Part shown: positions 7,948 through 15,986 of the stretch, piece after piece
Position numbering within the stretch: position 1 is the stretch's first letter
Layout: every line of letters begins with the position of its first letter
Assembly: GCF_001723355.1 (NCBI RefSeq)
Contig: NZ_LPWE01000014.1
Coordinates: 62,001 to 126,000, forward strand
Direction: 5' to 3'
DNA length: 64,000 nt
Source of the DNA: Methyloceanibacter stevinii
GTDB taxonomy: Bacteria > Pseudomonadota > Alphaproteobacteria > Rhizobiales > Methyloligellaceae
The notes under the pieces: generated by a model
Database searches by the model: none
Told to the model about the DNA's origin: nothing
The model's input: the letters and a program-made list of their open reading frames with translations, nothing else
Program-made: the position numbers and the translations under genes

Positions 7948-8524
7948 AACGCTTGCTCCTTTCCGCGCGGTCGCGCAGCTCGGCGCCCAGCTCCTGCATG
8001 AGCGCGTTTAGGTCTTCGGGAAGGGTGTCCGGCCAGGGCTCGCCCAAGAGCCGGTGCTGGGCCGCGAGCACGCAGCACTTGGGGTCGTCGAACTCGTCCC
8101 AGCGCACATTGGCGGCGCGGGCTATCCAGCTCTTGAGCCCCTCAATGGCTCTGGCCGCTTCGGCAGGCTCGCGAAGCCACCGCGTGTGGTCGATCCCCGT
8201 CTGGCGCTTCACGAACGCCAGCAAGGCGCTGTCGCGGTTGTTTCGCGTCAGGCCCAGGTGCCATGCGGAGATCCACAGCGCTTGCAGCTTGGGTGCGTAG
8301 GGACCAGGCAGCCCTCGCTTGCGCGGGGCCCCTTGAGCGGGCTTCGAGAGCTTCTTGAGGCCGTCGATAATTCCGATGGCCTGGCCGTTCGTCAGCTTCT
8401 TCGACGACCGGTGCCCCGTCTCCCGCTCCAGAAAATCGCGGTAGGTGTCGTCGTCCATGCCGGCGCGAGACTTCAGCGTATGGATGGCCTTAATCTGCCC
8501 CTTGCTGATCGCGGGCGCGGTCAT
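7934..8524 (-). CDS. gemA: GemA-like regulatory protein (Mu gp16, DUF1018)
   Basis: 196 residues beginning TAPAISKGQIKAIHTLKSRA (GTG start), the typical GemA/DUF1018 opening, with DDDTYRDFLERETGHRSSK and GLPGPYAPKLQALWISAW matching the family's conserved blocks. In Mu, GemA alters host gene expression and DNA supercoiling response. It overlaps both neighbours by a few bases in the early operon. Confidence 0.88.
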   Translation of the reverse strand: MTAPAISKGQIKAIHTLKSRAGMDDDTYRDFLERETGHRSSKKLTNGQAIGIIDGLKKLSKPAQGAPRKRGLPGPYAPKLQALWISAWHLGLTRNNRDSALLAFVKRQTGIDHTRWLREPAEAARAIEGLKSWIARAANVRWDEFDDPKCCVLAAQHRLLGEPWPDTLPEDLNALMQELGAELRDRAERSKRYGDE

Positions 8525-8781
8525 GGCTTCAGCCCCCGACCTGGACGCGGCACCACTTCAAGGCCCGGCTGGCGCTTCAGCGCCTCTAGAACGTCCGTGG
8601 TGTGTGATTCCGCGGTGCGTTCAATCTCGGCCAGCAACTCCCCCAACCAGAGGTCCGCCGCCCGCTGGAACAGCGTCTGATCCTGCCTGCGCAAGCTGGC
8701 GTAGAACTGCAGACAGAGACCGGCGACTTCGTCGCCTTCCTCTTGCGCACGGTAGAGCGCGTCTAGGACTGTCAGCCCCAT
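8521..8781 (-). CDS. Hypothetical phage early protein
   Basis: 86 residues, acidic and probably all-helical (VLDALYRAQEEGDEVAGLCL, then WLGELLAEIERTAESHTTDV). It overlaps gemA by 4 nt and the upstream gene by 10 nt, so it is part of the same translationally coupled series. No domain recognised. Confidence 0.65.
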   Translation of the reverse strand: MGLTVLDALYRAQEEGDEVAGLCLQFYASLRRQDQTLFQRAADLWLGELLAEIERTAESHTTDVLEALKRQPGLEVVPRPGRGLKP

Positions 8782-9077
8782 AGCGTGCCGCCTCCCGCTA
8801 CAAACTCGGTCAGGAGCCCGCGCCCCTTCGCGCCGGCTACGATCCTGCGGATGGCCTCCTGCGCAGTCATTCCGTGGGCCTCTGCGATCTCGGCGACCGC
8901 TTCGACCGTGTCGTCGCGATGGAAGCCCACGAAGAGCTTCCGCCCGTGCGCCTTGATGGTGGCAACGTCGTCACGGTCTTTGCCGATGACGGCTCCGATT
9001 TCCCGCTTCGACATCCCGGCTGCGTCCATGGCCAGGACGGCTGCCGTGACGCTCTTGTGGTCCCCGACCTCTCTCAT
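8772..9077 (-). CDS. Helix-turn-helix-like phage early protein
   Basis: 101 residues. The stretch VLAMDAAGMSKREIGAVIGK followed by DRDDVATIKAHGRK looks like a helix-turn-helix of the type that reads DNA in resolvase or sigma-like regulators. ATG 9077 overlaps the previous stop as ATGA. It could regulate early genes, but no target is evident and the family is not certain. Confidence 0.62.
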   Translation of the reverse strand: MREVGDHKSVTAAVLAMDAAGMSKREIGAVIGKDRDDVATIKAHGRKLFVGFHRDDTVEAVAEIAEAHGMTAQEAIRRIVAGAKGRGLLTEFVAGGGTLWG

Positions 9078-9396
9078 TTCTGCCCCCGGCCTTCAGCCTT
9101 GGCGATTGCCGCGTCGATGAACCACTCCACGGGGGCGCCGTCGCCCGACTGCATGTCTGGGTGCGACCGCCGGCAGTAGTCGATGCAATCGCGAGCCAAC
9201 TTCAGGGCATCAAGCAGCTCAGGCGCTGCCGCGATCAGCGCGGCGTTGGCTTTCACCTCCAGGATGCGCTCTTCGCCGTGATGCGCCCCAATCCGGTGCA
9301 CGCCGCAAATGCAGACGCCTGTGCCTTTCTGGTGAACGCGAAGAAGACGCCCGTTGCTGACGACCCAGGCTTCGGTGTGTGTCGTGCTCCGGCCAT
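9074..9396 (-). pseudogene. Hypothetical early protein, start region broken by a 1-nt deletion
   Basis: A natural coding stretch reading TEAWVVSNGRLLRVHQKGTG through ANAALIAAAPELLDALKLAR ends at 9074, but no usable start exists in its own frame. ATG 9396, which overlaps the Gam stop as TGATG, reads MAG and then needs one extra base near 9,385-9,392 to enter the coding frame. The 323-nt span is one base short of a multiple of three. The Cys pair VCICGVHRIGAHH may bind metal. AAPELLDALK-type C-termini are common in small phage early proteins of unknown function. Confidence 0.6.
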
Positions 9397-9940
9397 CACC
9401 CGCGCCCTCCCTGTTCCGCTTCGCCGTCCGCCTGCAGCTCGGCTTCGAACGGCTCCACAACGAACTCTTCGCCGGCCGACTTGATCGTGACGCCTGGAAC
9501 GGTCTTGGCGGTCTCGGGGTCCGCCAGCATCGCTCCTTGTTGACCTCTTCCTTCGTGCGGATGAACTTCGTCAGATCGAGCTCGTGGAGACTCGCGAGGA
9601 TGTCGTCGATCTTGCGCAGGCTCACCGATGGGGGCAGGTTTCGCCATTTGACGGTGCCGGACCCCAAGGGGACCGTCTTCGTCCTGCCGTTGCGCGTCAG
9701 CTCCGACCGGTGCGCTTCTGCCCAGATTTTTAAGCCCTCAATCGCCGCGACCACCTCATCCGACAGGGGCTTGGCTTTCTCGTTTGCGGCTTCCTTGATC
9801 TTGGCGAGCTCGTCGTTCATGTCGGCCTCGATACGGGCGAGCAGCCGGCTCTTCACACCGACGGTCAGCACCATCTTCACGGCCTCTTCGCGGGATTGCG
9901 GCACGACAACATTCGCGCCACGGGTCTTCTTCCGTGCCAT
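9396..9940 (-). pseudogene. gam: Mu Gam-like host-nuclease inhibitor, frame broken by a 1-nt deletion
   Basis: From ATG 9940 the protein reads MARKKTRGANVVVPQSREEA, continues through KWRNLPPSVSLRKIDDILAS and reaches FIRTKEEVNKE near 9,534. The frame is then lost. One base over, it resumes as MLADPETAKTVPGVTIKSAG and EEFVVEPFEAEL to a stop at 9396, a typical Gam C-terminus. Span 545 nt, one base short. Gam binds double-stranded DNA ends and protects them from RecBCD-type nucleases. The lesion may be real decay or a sequencing error; the neighbouring gene and several host genes show the same class of lesion. Confidence 0.85.
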
Positions 9941-9942
9941 TC

Positions 9943-10620
9943 CTAGTTCTCCAGCTTGGTTGATCGATTGAAGTGGTGGGGGCAGAACGAGCGCGCTCGC
10001 GACGGCAGGGCGTGCGCCCCGTCGTAGGTTGCCGCTACGGTCCTGGCACCGCAGGCCATGGCGCCCTCGGGCGCTTTCGGGTCGTTCAGCACCCAGCGGC
10101 ACTGCCCGTCGTCCAGCTTCAAAAACGGCTTTGCCGTCTCCGGCGTCGGCTCTGGCGCAGCGATAGCCAGTGCCCGCCGCGCACGCCGCGTCCCGCCCGG
10201 CCGGCCAAGCCGAGGCCGGTGGGCGCCAGGCAGGTCACCGCGCGCAATCCACTGAGGTCGCATGTTCTGGAGCTTCAAGCTGACCGCATGTGCTGTGATG
10301 CGCCCGTAGCCCCTGTCTATCTCGTTCAGCGCCTCGGCTTTTTGGACATGGGTCAGCGAGCCTGCACGCTCCTGCTCCAGCAGCAACTCCTTCCGGGCCT
10401 CTGTCCACGGCGACAGGTACAGCTCCACGGGGCGTGTTGTGATGTACTTCTTGCCCCGTAGCCTGTTCAGCTTTCCTACGACTGCGTTGCGCGTCACCGG
10501 CCCGCACTCGGGGTCGACGTGGCTGAGGTCGCGCGCTATCTGCGCCATTGACCAGCCCTTCTCGTCGAGCGCCTTCAGGCGCTCGACACGCGTTTCCGAC
10601 CAGGTCTTAGGCAGTGACAT
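9943..10620 (-). CDS. Phage-encoded GcrA-like cell-cycle regulator
   Basis: 225 residues. Residues 7-54 (WSETRVERLKALDEKGWSMA, then VTRNAVVGKLNRL) match the DNA-binding N-terminus of GcrA, which in alphaproteobacteria works with sigma70 at CcrM-methylated promoters. Residues 70-120 (PWTEARKELLLEQERAGSLT, AHAVSLKLQNM) look like a second, diverged copy of that module. The C-terminus has C174RW, C190GA and SFC213PHHF, echoing the Cys-containing GcrA end. It lies between Gam and the 84-residue gene in the early operon. Family call is from motif recognition; role in redirecting host transcription is inference. Confidence 0.78.
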   Translation of the reverse strand: MSLPKTWSETRVERLKALDEKGWSMAQIARDLSHVDPECGPVTRNAVVGKLNRLRGKKYITTRPVELYLSPWTEARKELLLEQERAGSLTHVQKAEALNEIDRGYGRITAHAVSLKLQNMRPQWIARGDLPGAHRPRLGRPGGTRRARRALAIAAPEPTPETAKPFLKLDDGQCRWVLNDPKAPEGAMACGARTVAATYDGAHALPSRARSFCPHHFNRSTKLEN

Positions 10621-10861
10621 TGCTGCCTCCCTCGTCCTGGCTCGCGCGCGGGCGCAGGTAGACGACGTTGTCGACCTGCTTGGCCGGGGCCAATTCGCTC
10701 GTGACGACGACGGGCGTGTTCTCCAGCGCCATCGCGTCGTCGACGGCCCGTTCCAGACACGCCCGAAAGCACGCGACGCCTTCGAGCGTGAATTCTGCGC
10801 GGCCCTCGGCTAGTTCGTTGAACCACGCGCTGAGCGATTGAAGATCGTGTGAGAGAGCCAT
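10607..10861 (-). CDS. Hypothetical phage early protein
   Basis: 84 residues starting MALSHDLQSLSAWFNELAEG. The N-terminal half is helical and acidic; the C-terminus VVYLRPRASQDEGGSNVTA is polar. It follows MuB by 3 nt and overlaps the GcrA-like gene by 14 nt. Similar short proteins sit after MuB in several Mu-like phages of alphaproteobacteria, but no function is known to me. Confidence 0.65.
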   Translation of the reverse strand: MALSHDLQSLSAWFNELAEGRAEFTLEGVACFRACLERAVDDAMALENTPVVVTSELAPAKQVDNVVYLRPRASQDEGGSNVTA

Positions 10862-10864
10862 GGC

Positions 10865-11881
10865 CTACAGCTCCCCCCCGCGCTCTTCCCAGGCGCGCCG
10901 CACGTCTGCGGCGGCAAGCTCGCGCCGCTCGCCCGCCGCGTACATCCACGCAAGCTGCAGGGTCTTGCTGATCTGCGAGAGCGCACCGGGCTTCATGCCG
11001 ATTCCGCGACACAACTTAACGATGGCCTCGTCGGTGATACCCCAGGCATCCACGATGGCGGCAACGTCGCCCGCCGTTGGGTCCATCCGCCTAAAGCGCA
11101 TCCCGACACGGCGATGAATCTGCGCCTGGTTTGCTTTCCCCTTGGCGATGCTGAAGCGCGTGAAAACGTCTTCGTTGCCCATGAGGGCGAGGCCGACCCC
11201 GAACTGATCGAAGAAGTATCGAAGCTGGTTCACCGCATCGTCGAGCAGGTGTTGCGCTTCGTCGACGATGAGCAGCGTCTTGCGGCCGTTGCGGCGCAGC
11301 TTGTCGCCGAGGGCGCGGTCCAGATTGGCCGGGTTCTTCTCCGGCACGTCCAGCGCCACGCGAAACTCGTTCATCATGCCGTGCGCGGTCTTCGTGCTCG
11401 GGCGCATCGTGACCATGTGGACGTGCGGTCGCGTCTTCTGCAGATGCTGCGCGGTCATGGTCTTGCCCATGCCCGCGCCCGCCGTGACGATCACGATCTC
11501 CGGCGAAAGCTGCGCGTACAGGAGAATGTCCCTAATTCTGGCGCTGGTCGGCGTCTCGACGAAGCCAGGTTGCTGAGGGATCAAGGCTTCGGTCGCAGAG
11601 TCCTCGTGCAGGCTATCCAGCCATGTTTCGATGTCGTCGTTGACGTTTCGGATCGTCCCTTTGTAGTTCCCGTCGTACCACTGCGAGAGCTTGCTGGCCT
11701 TAACGTCCGCCCGTCGCGAAACCTCCGCCTTGGTCCATCCATGGCGGCGCGCCACGTCCGCAACGCGCGTGGTCAGCGCTCTCCAGCGCTGCAGCTCTTG
11801 TGACGACAAGCCATCGGGTTCGAAGCGAGGCTCCGCCCAGCCCGGTTGCAGCTCTGTCGCTTGTGTTTCGTTCGCGCTCAT
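10865..11881 (-). CDS. MuB-type transposition ATPase (target selector)
   Basis: 338 residues. Residues 37-72 form a lambda-repressor-like HTH (VADVARRHGWTKAEVSRRAD). An AAA+ ATPase domain follows, with Walker A AGAGMGKT at about 134-141 and Walker B TLLIVDEAQHL, then sensor I-like LALMGNED. MuB binds DNA non-specifically, delivers target DNA to MuA and gives target immunity. It lies 57 nt after the transposase gene, matching Mu A-B order. Confidence 0.92.
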   Translation of the reverse strand: MSANETQATELQPGWAEPRFEPDGLSSQELQRWRALTTRVADVARRHGWTKAEVSRRADVKASKLSQWYDGNYKGTIRNVNDDIETWLDSLHEDSATEALIPQQPGFVETPTSARIRDILLYAQLSPEIVIVTAGAGMGKTMTAQHLQKTRPHVHMVTMRPSTKTAHGMMNEFRVALDVPEKNPANLDRALGDKLRRNGRKTLLIVDEAQHLLDDAVNQLRYFFDQFGVGLALMGNEDVFTRFSIAKGKANQAQIHRRVGMRFRRMDPTAGDVAAIVDAWGITDEAIVKLCRGIGMKPGALSQISKTLQLAWMYAAGERRELAAADVRRAWEERGGEL

Positions 11882-11938
11882 GGGAGTCTTCCTTTTGCTA
11901 GGAGCCCTTCGGGCTCGTCCTTTGTTTGGGCGTCGAGG

Positions 11939-13888
11939 TCACGACTCGGCGCCCTTCTCCTTTCCGGTTGGGAACTGCAGCACGTCGCCACCGCTATCCA
12001 TGGCGGCGACGGCACGACCGAAACTCGTTGACGCACGCTCGTTGTCGGTCGCGTCGACCTCTGCAGGGCGTGGCGTCTCATTGACCGCGAGCCGCAAGAC
12101 GCTGGGCTCCGGCTTGTCATCGTCAGGCGGCGCATCGCGAAAGAGGCGCGCCAGTTCGTCGAGGCTCATGCGGTTTTCGAGGTCCAGACACTCACGTTGC
12201 CGCTTCAGCCACGCGCGCCGCATCCGCGCGTGCTCCTTCGCCTTGTCGATGTCGGCAAACCCGCTGGCCTCGATACAGGGCGCGGTGGCGATGAACCGTC
12301 CGTCTAGGGAATAGACCGCAACGCTCGATAGGAGGTCGTCTGGATCGAAACGGACAACGACCTTGCGGCCGGCCACGTCGACGAGCTGATCGGCCCAATA
12401 CCGATTCCCGGCCAACTGCACTTCACCCGTGGGCTTCCGCGCCGTGACGCCTTCCGCCGCCATCAGGAACATGCGCAATTGCGCTTCGGTCGCGCGCGTC
12501 ACAAGCGCCCGCTCGAGCCCGTCCTTGAATGTCTCGAAGAATGAGCGTCCGTGCGCCACCGCCGTCCGCCGCCCGTCACGTCGGTTATGGCGTGCGATCT
12601 CTGCGGCGACCAGCTTGCGGAACTCTTCGAACGGAACCGCCTTCGCGCCGTAGTTATCCGGCTTTGCGTCGGGCCTGTTCCCCGTGTAGGCGCCCTGGCA
12701 CGCCGGATGTTTGGCGATCTCTTCGCAGAGGTCGCGGAAAGCACGCTCGATAGGCTTGGCTTGCCCGTGGTAGGGCGTCGTCCAATGGACTTGGACGCCT
12801 ACCGCCTTCAGGAGGCCGACGGGCTCGTCGTCTTTGATCTTGAACCGAAAGCGGTTCGCCATACCGCCCGTGAGCCATTTGCTCGCGAAGGCCCGGCCGT
12901 TATCCAGCCACGCTTGCTCGGGAATGCCCCAGCTTTCCATCATATCGGCGAACGCGCCGCGAACCGCCGTCCAGTTCTCCGTCTTGGCGAGCCGATGCCC
13001 GACGATCATGCCGGAATAGAGGTCCTGAACCGCCACCATGAGCGGGCGCGACACCTCGCCATCCGGCCACTTCACGAACACGTCGAAGCGGTGTCCATCG
13101 GCGTTTACGGCTTGCATGGCCATGAACCCCGAACGGTCCCGCGTCTGATGCGGGAAGATCGCCTTGGCCGTATCGCGACCGCCGCGCGCCAAGACCCTCG
13201 CTCCGCGCGGCACCTCCCGGTTGACGCGCCGCTGCAGCGTCTTGGCGCTCGGGATCGGTGCCCAGCCGTGTTGCTCCGCCGCTTCCTTCATGCGGCGGTA
13301 GCAGGCTGTGAATGACGGTTGCTCGGGACGCAGATAGTCGGCTTTCAGGAATGCCCACGCCTCGGCGCTGCACTCGACCGTGGAAGTGCGACCCGCATGG
13401 CGCGGCGCGAGCACGGGCAGCCAATGAGCTTCGTCCAAACCCTCGACAAGGCGCAGCCAGCTCCACAGCGTCGTCGCCGAGACGCCATGGTCCGCAGCCG
13501 CCAGCGCTACCGCTGTCGTCGCGTCGATCCCGCCCCTGCGGAGGTCGCGCACCTGTTTGACCGCTACCAGGCGCTTCTCCGCCTTGTCGCGTACTCCCTT
13601 CGGCAGCCGCTCGAAGCGCGCCCATAGTTCCTCGGCCTTGGCCTGTTCGTTTCTGTCCGCTTCGCTCTGCGCCCCTTGTTGCGCACGCGCCAGGACGCGG
13701 CATTGAACGTCCGTAGGCAGAAGCGTGTAGTGATATTCCCAGCCGCCGCCCTGTCCGCTCTTCAGCCGCGCCCGAGCGGCGTCGTCGCGCCATCCATGGC
13801 GTTCGATGTAGCGGCCCAAGGCGCGCTCGTCGGTAGGCAGAGCGCCCGCGCCGACCTCGACCAGGTCTTGCACCGTGACCCAAGTCAT
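11939..13888 (-). CDS. MuA-type DDE transposase
   Basis: 649 residues. The N-terminus (WVTVQDLVEVGAGALPTDER) is a Mu DNA-binding winged helix. The catalytic core has Asp264 (NADGHRFD), Asp329 (WLDNGRAF) and Glu381 (QAKPIERAFRDL), corresponding to MuA Asp269, Asp336 and Glu392; WLTGGMANRFRFK is also conserved. A beta-barrel and a C-terminal MuB-interacting tail follow. It cuts and joins the prophage ends in replicative transposition. Length fits MuA (663). The start overlaps the upstream gene as ATGA. Confidence 0.95.
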   Translation of the reverse strand: MTWVTVQDLVEVGAGALPTDERALGRYIERHGWRDDAARARLKSGQGGGWEYHYTLLPTDVQCRVLARAQQGAQSEADRNEQAKAEELWARFERLPKGVRDKAEKRLVAVKQVRDLRRGGIDATTAVALAAADHGVSATTLWSWLRLVEGLDEAHWLPVLAPRHAGRTSTVECSAEAWAFLKADYLRPEQPSFTACYRRMKEAAEQHGWAPIPSAKTLQRRVNREVPRGARVLARGGRDTAKAIFPHQTRDRSGFMAMQAVNADGHRFDVFVKWPDGEVSRPLMVAVQDLYSGMIVGHRLAKTENWTAVRGAFADMMESWGIPEQAWLDNGRAFASKWLTGGMANRFRFKIKDDEPVGLLKAVGVQVHWTTPYHGQAKPIERAFRDLCEEIAKHPACQGAYTGNRPDAKPDNYGAKAVPFEEFRKLVAAEIARHNRRDGRRTAVAHGRSFFETFKDGLERALVTRATEAQLRMFLMAAEGVTARKPTGEVQLAGNRYWADQLVDVAGRKVVVRFDPDDLLSSVAVYSLDGRFIATAPCIEASGFADIDKAKEHARMRRAWLKRQRECLDLENRMSLDELARLFRDAPPDDDKPEPSVLRLAVNETPRPAEVDATDNERASTSFGRAVAAMDSGGDVLQFPTGKEKGAES

Positions 13889-14388
13889 GAGCGGCCTCCG
13901 CGCGCGCCCCGGTTCCGGACTTGAACCGGCTCGCGGTTCAGCTCCTTCTCCAGCCTCCGCCGCTGTTCGACGAGCGATTGTTCCTGCTGCCGCAGATGCC
14001 CCAACTGCGCGAGCTTCGCCTCGCGATCCTCAAGAACGAGCAGCCCGTCGTCGCTTACCAGCTCGTCCCAAAGCCACTTGGCGCCCGTGACGCGCACGAA
14101 CGCCACGAACCGAACAATCCCGATGTCGTGGTCCGGCTTGGAGGCTGCGGTGTAGGTGTAGAGTGCGTCTTCCGTCAGAGGACGGCCCGTCATTTCGGCG
14201 ATCCGCGCGGCCACGATTGGCGCCGAGTCGTCGCACTCCTTCAGCGCACGCGACATCGCCGTCTTGATCCGCAGCGACAAGTCGACCGGGCGCGCGCCCA
14301 CGGCCGGACGCCGCAACGGGAAATATGCCTCGCCCTGGAACAGGTCGTCGGTGTTCCCGCATCTATTGCGCCGCTTATCCCGTGCCAT
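13885..14388 (-). CDS. Hypothetical phage protein upstream of the transposase
   Basis: 167 residues. The middle (VAARIAEMTGRPLTEDALYT) resembles a short helix-turn-helix, and the C-terminal part is a coiled coil (LAQLGHLRQQEQSLVEQRRR). Homologous-looking proteins often precede MuA in RcapMu-like phages. It is 6 nt after the ParB-like gene and overlaps muA by 4 nt. Function unknown. Confidence 0.65.
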   Translation of the reverse strand: MARDKRRNRCGNTDDLFQGEAYFPLRRPAVGARPVDLSLRIKTAMSRALKECDDSAPIVAARIAEMTGRPLTEDALYTYTAASKPDHDIGIVRFVAFVRVTGAKWLWDELVSDDGLLVLEDREAKLAQLGHLRQQEQSLVEQRRRLEKELNREPVQVRNRGARGGRS

Positions 14389-14394
14389 GGCCCG

Positions 14395-15204
14395 CTAGCC
14401 TTCCTTGACGAGGGTGGCGTTGATGCGCTTCAGGAACCGCTTCTTCACGTCCGCAGGCGCGCGCTCCCACGCCTTCACGAGGGTCTCTAGGGCTTTGGTC
14501 TTCTGTGACGGCTGTTTCGCCGTGCCGTCCAGGATCGCTCGGGCTCCGGCCACGTTCGCGGCCTCGCCCTGCTGCAGCAGCTTGGCGACACGGGATTGAA
14601 GGGGCTTGTCGAGCGCCGCTAGGGCGCGAAGCTGAGACTCGTTGTCCGCTATGGGCAGGCCGCGAACGAGGGATCGGGCGTCCGCCGTTAGCCCGTTGTG
14701 CACCTGGACCGCCCGCTGGATTTGACGGGCGGACAGGCCGGTCTTCTCCGAGGCGGAATCAGCAAACGACAAAATGTCGTTTGCTGCGTTCTGGCGCGCC
14801 TTGCCGCCTGCCACGCCGCGTTTCGTCTGCGGATAGAGCCGTTCGTAGACCGCCTTCAGCTCCGCAAGATTGCTCGCGCGGTCCAGCGCCGAGAGTTCGC
14901 GACGCCCAACGTTTTCGAGAATTTCCTGGACCCGCTCTTCGTCCGCGGGCGACTCGGTCTCCGCTACAAAGATGTCCGCGCGGATCGTGGGCATGCCGTT
15001 CTTCTTGGCTGCCTCCAAGCGATGTTCGCCCGCAGTGAGCTTGTAGGTTCCGTCGCCGAGGTCGCGAACGCCAATCGCGCTCTGCTGCCCTTCGACCTTA
15101 ATCATGGCCGCAAGAGCGGCGACCCATTCTTCGTCGATTTCGCGCAGTCGGTTGCCTACAACGATGTCCGCAACAGGAACCTCGCGTTGCTCTACGAACT
15201 TCAT
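14395..15204 (-). CDS. ParB/Srx-like nuclease-domain protein
   Basis: 269 residues from ATG 15204, which overlaps the previous stop (ATGA). The N-terminus (VPVADIVVGNRLREIDEEWV) and the box LTAGEHRLEAAKKNGMPTI are the ParB/Sulfiredoxin-fold signature with the GEHR motif. QEILENVGRRELSALDRA and an HTH follow (SEKTGLSARQIQRAVQV). Chromosomal ParB proteins bind parS; phage versions at this position are of unknown role, perhaps DNA binding in replication or methylation-associated functions. Confidence 0.82.
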   Translation of the reverse strand: MKFVEQREVPVADIVVGNRLREIDEEWVAALAAMIKVEGQQSAIGVRDLGDGTYKLTAGEHRLEAAKKNGMPTIRADIFVAETESPADEERVQEILENVGRRELSALDRASNLAELKAVYERLYPQTKRGVAGGKARQNAANDILSFADSASEKTGLSARQIQRAVQVHNGLTADARSLVRGLPIADNESQLRALAALDKPLQSRVAKLLQQGEAANVAGARAILDGTAKQPSQKTKALETLVKAWERAPADVKKRFLKRINATLVKEG

Positions 15205-15560
15205 GTGTTCCTCGCTTTCGGTGGGATCGACGCGGCCACGTCTGATGCGAACAGCGCCGTGGCGAAGACGCCCGCCGCGTATCGCGGGAACGCCGTGTCG
15301 CTGAAATTCGATTGGGGCATGCACAGGAACCGGCTACCGATCTTGGCCGTGGCGTAGAGGTCACCGCATGCCATCGTGCTGACGACCACCACGACCTGGT
15401 TCCGCAGGGCTCGCGGCAGCTCGTTCAAAATCAGGATCGCGGTTCTTTGTTCTCGTTCCGGTGACCGCACTGGTTTGTGCGTCATTGCCTCAAGGCGCCG
15501 CTGTAGGGCGTCACGCTCGGCTATGAGGGCTTGGTGTTCTTGCAGCGACACGACCGTCAT
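15201..15560 (-). CDS. Hypothetical phage early protein
   Basis: 119 residues. The N-terminus (VSLQEHQALIAERDALQRRL) is a short coiled coil; the rest is mixed (VVVVVSTMACGDLYATAKIG). It is the first gene after the attenuator-like terminator and its stop overlaps the ParB-like start as ATGA. Not recognised. Confidence 0.62.
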   Translation of the reverse strand: MTVVSLQEHQALIAERDALQRRLEAMTHKPVRSPEREQRTAILILNELPRALRNQVVVVVSTMACGDLYATAKIGSRFLCMPQSNFSDTAFPRYAAGVFATALFASDVAASIPPKARNT

Positions 15561-15579
15561 CAGCGTGCCCTCCCCAAGG

Positions 15580-15617
15580 AAAAAAAGGGCCCGGCCTGCA
15601 CCCGAAGCAGGCCGGGC
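15580..15617 (-). terminator. Strong intrinsic terminator/attenuator inside the early operon
   Basis: On the minus strand an 11-bp perfect GC-rich stem (GCCCGGCCTGC pairing with GCAGGCCGGGC) with a 7-nt loop is followed by CC and seven T residues. It lies between the Cro-like gene and the rest of the early genes, so early transcription must either read through, be antiterminated, or restart downstream. Confidence 0.88.
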
Positions 15618-15684
15618 AGGGGGAGGAGACCCGGTTGTCTAGAACGGCGTGTCGTTTCGACTAGTCGGCGAGCTGCGCGCGGTG

Positions 15685-15938
15685 TCATCGTTGCACCTCC
15701 GGCGCCCAACGTTCGGCGTAGAGGTTCTGCAGGAGGTCTTTAGTGATGTACGGGGCACCACATTCCCGACCCGCCGTAGCAAAGCGATCCCACCACGCCG
15801 GCGGGATCGAGTTGCGGTATTTCATGCGCCCGCGTGGCCGGTCTTCAGGCGCAGTGCCTTGTCGGTCTTGGCCGGTCCGCCCAGCGCGTCGATGACTTCC
15901 GCGAAGGTTTTCGGCTCGGTCTTGGGCTCGTGAATCAT
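15685..15938 (-). pseudogene. Cro/Ner-like regulator, frame broken by a 1-nt deletion
   Basis: ATG 15938 opens MIHEPKTEPKTFAEVIDALG and continues GGPAKTDKALRLKTGHA, a small Cro-type helix-turn-helix. Around 15,826-15,833 the frame runs into a stop, while one base over it continues MKYRNSIPPAWWDRFATAGR through LLQNLYAERWAPEVQR to 15685. The SIPPAWW block matches the end of Cro-like helix-turn-helix proteins. Span 254 nt, one base short of 255. It is divergent from the S24 repressor and shares the operator with it, as ner does opposite Mu c. Confidence 0.75.
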
Positions 15939-15946
15939 GACGGCAA

Positions 15947-15965
15947 TCATTACACGATGTAATGA
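15947..15965. promoter_or_regulatory. Palindromic operator in the repressor/Cro intergenic region
   Basis: TCATTACA-CGA-TGTAATGA is an 8+3+8 perfect palindrome centred between the two divergent regulator genes. Related half-sites follow at about 15,981-15,988 (CGTAATGA), 15,998-16,004 (CGTTACA) and 16,008-16,013 (GTAATG), suggesting a series of repressor sites controlling the lysis-lysogeny switch. Confidence 0.8.
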
Positions 15966-15986
15966 CCGCAATCAACACGGCACGTA

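Noticed and set aside
15560-15690. 42-residue minus-strand frame MTPRAARRLVETT between the Cro-like gene and the next early gene, with overlapping start and stop
   Set aside because: Its second half is entirely the terminator hairpin and T run (giving GPFF), and the composition is Arg-rich and unnatural.
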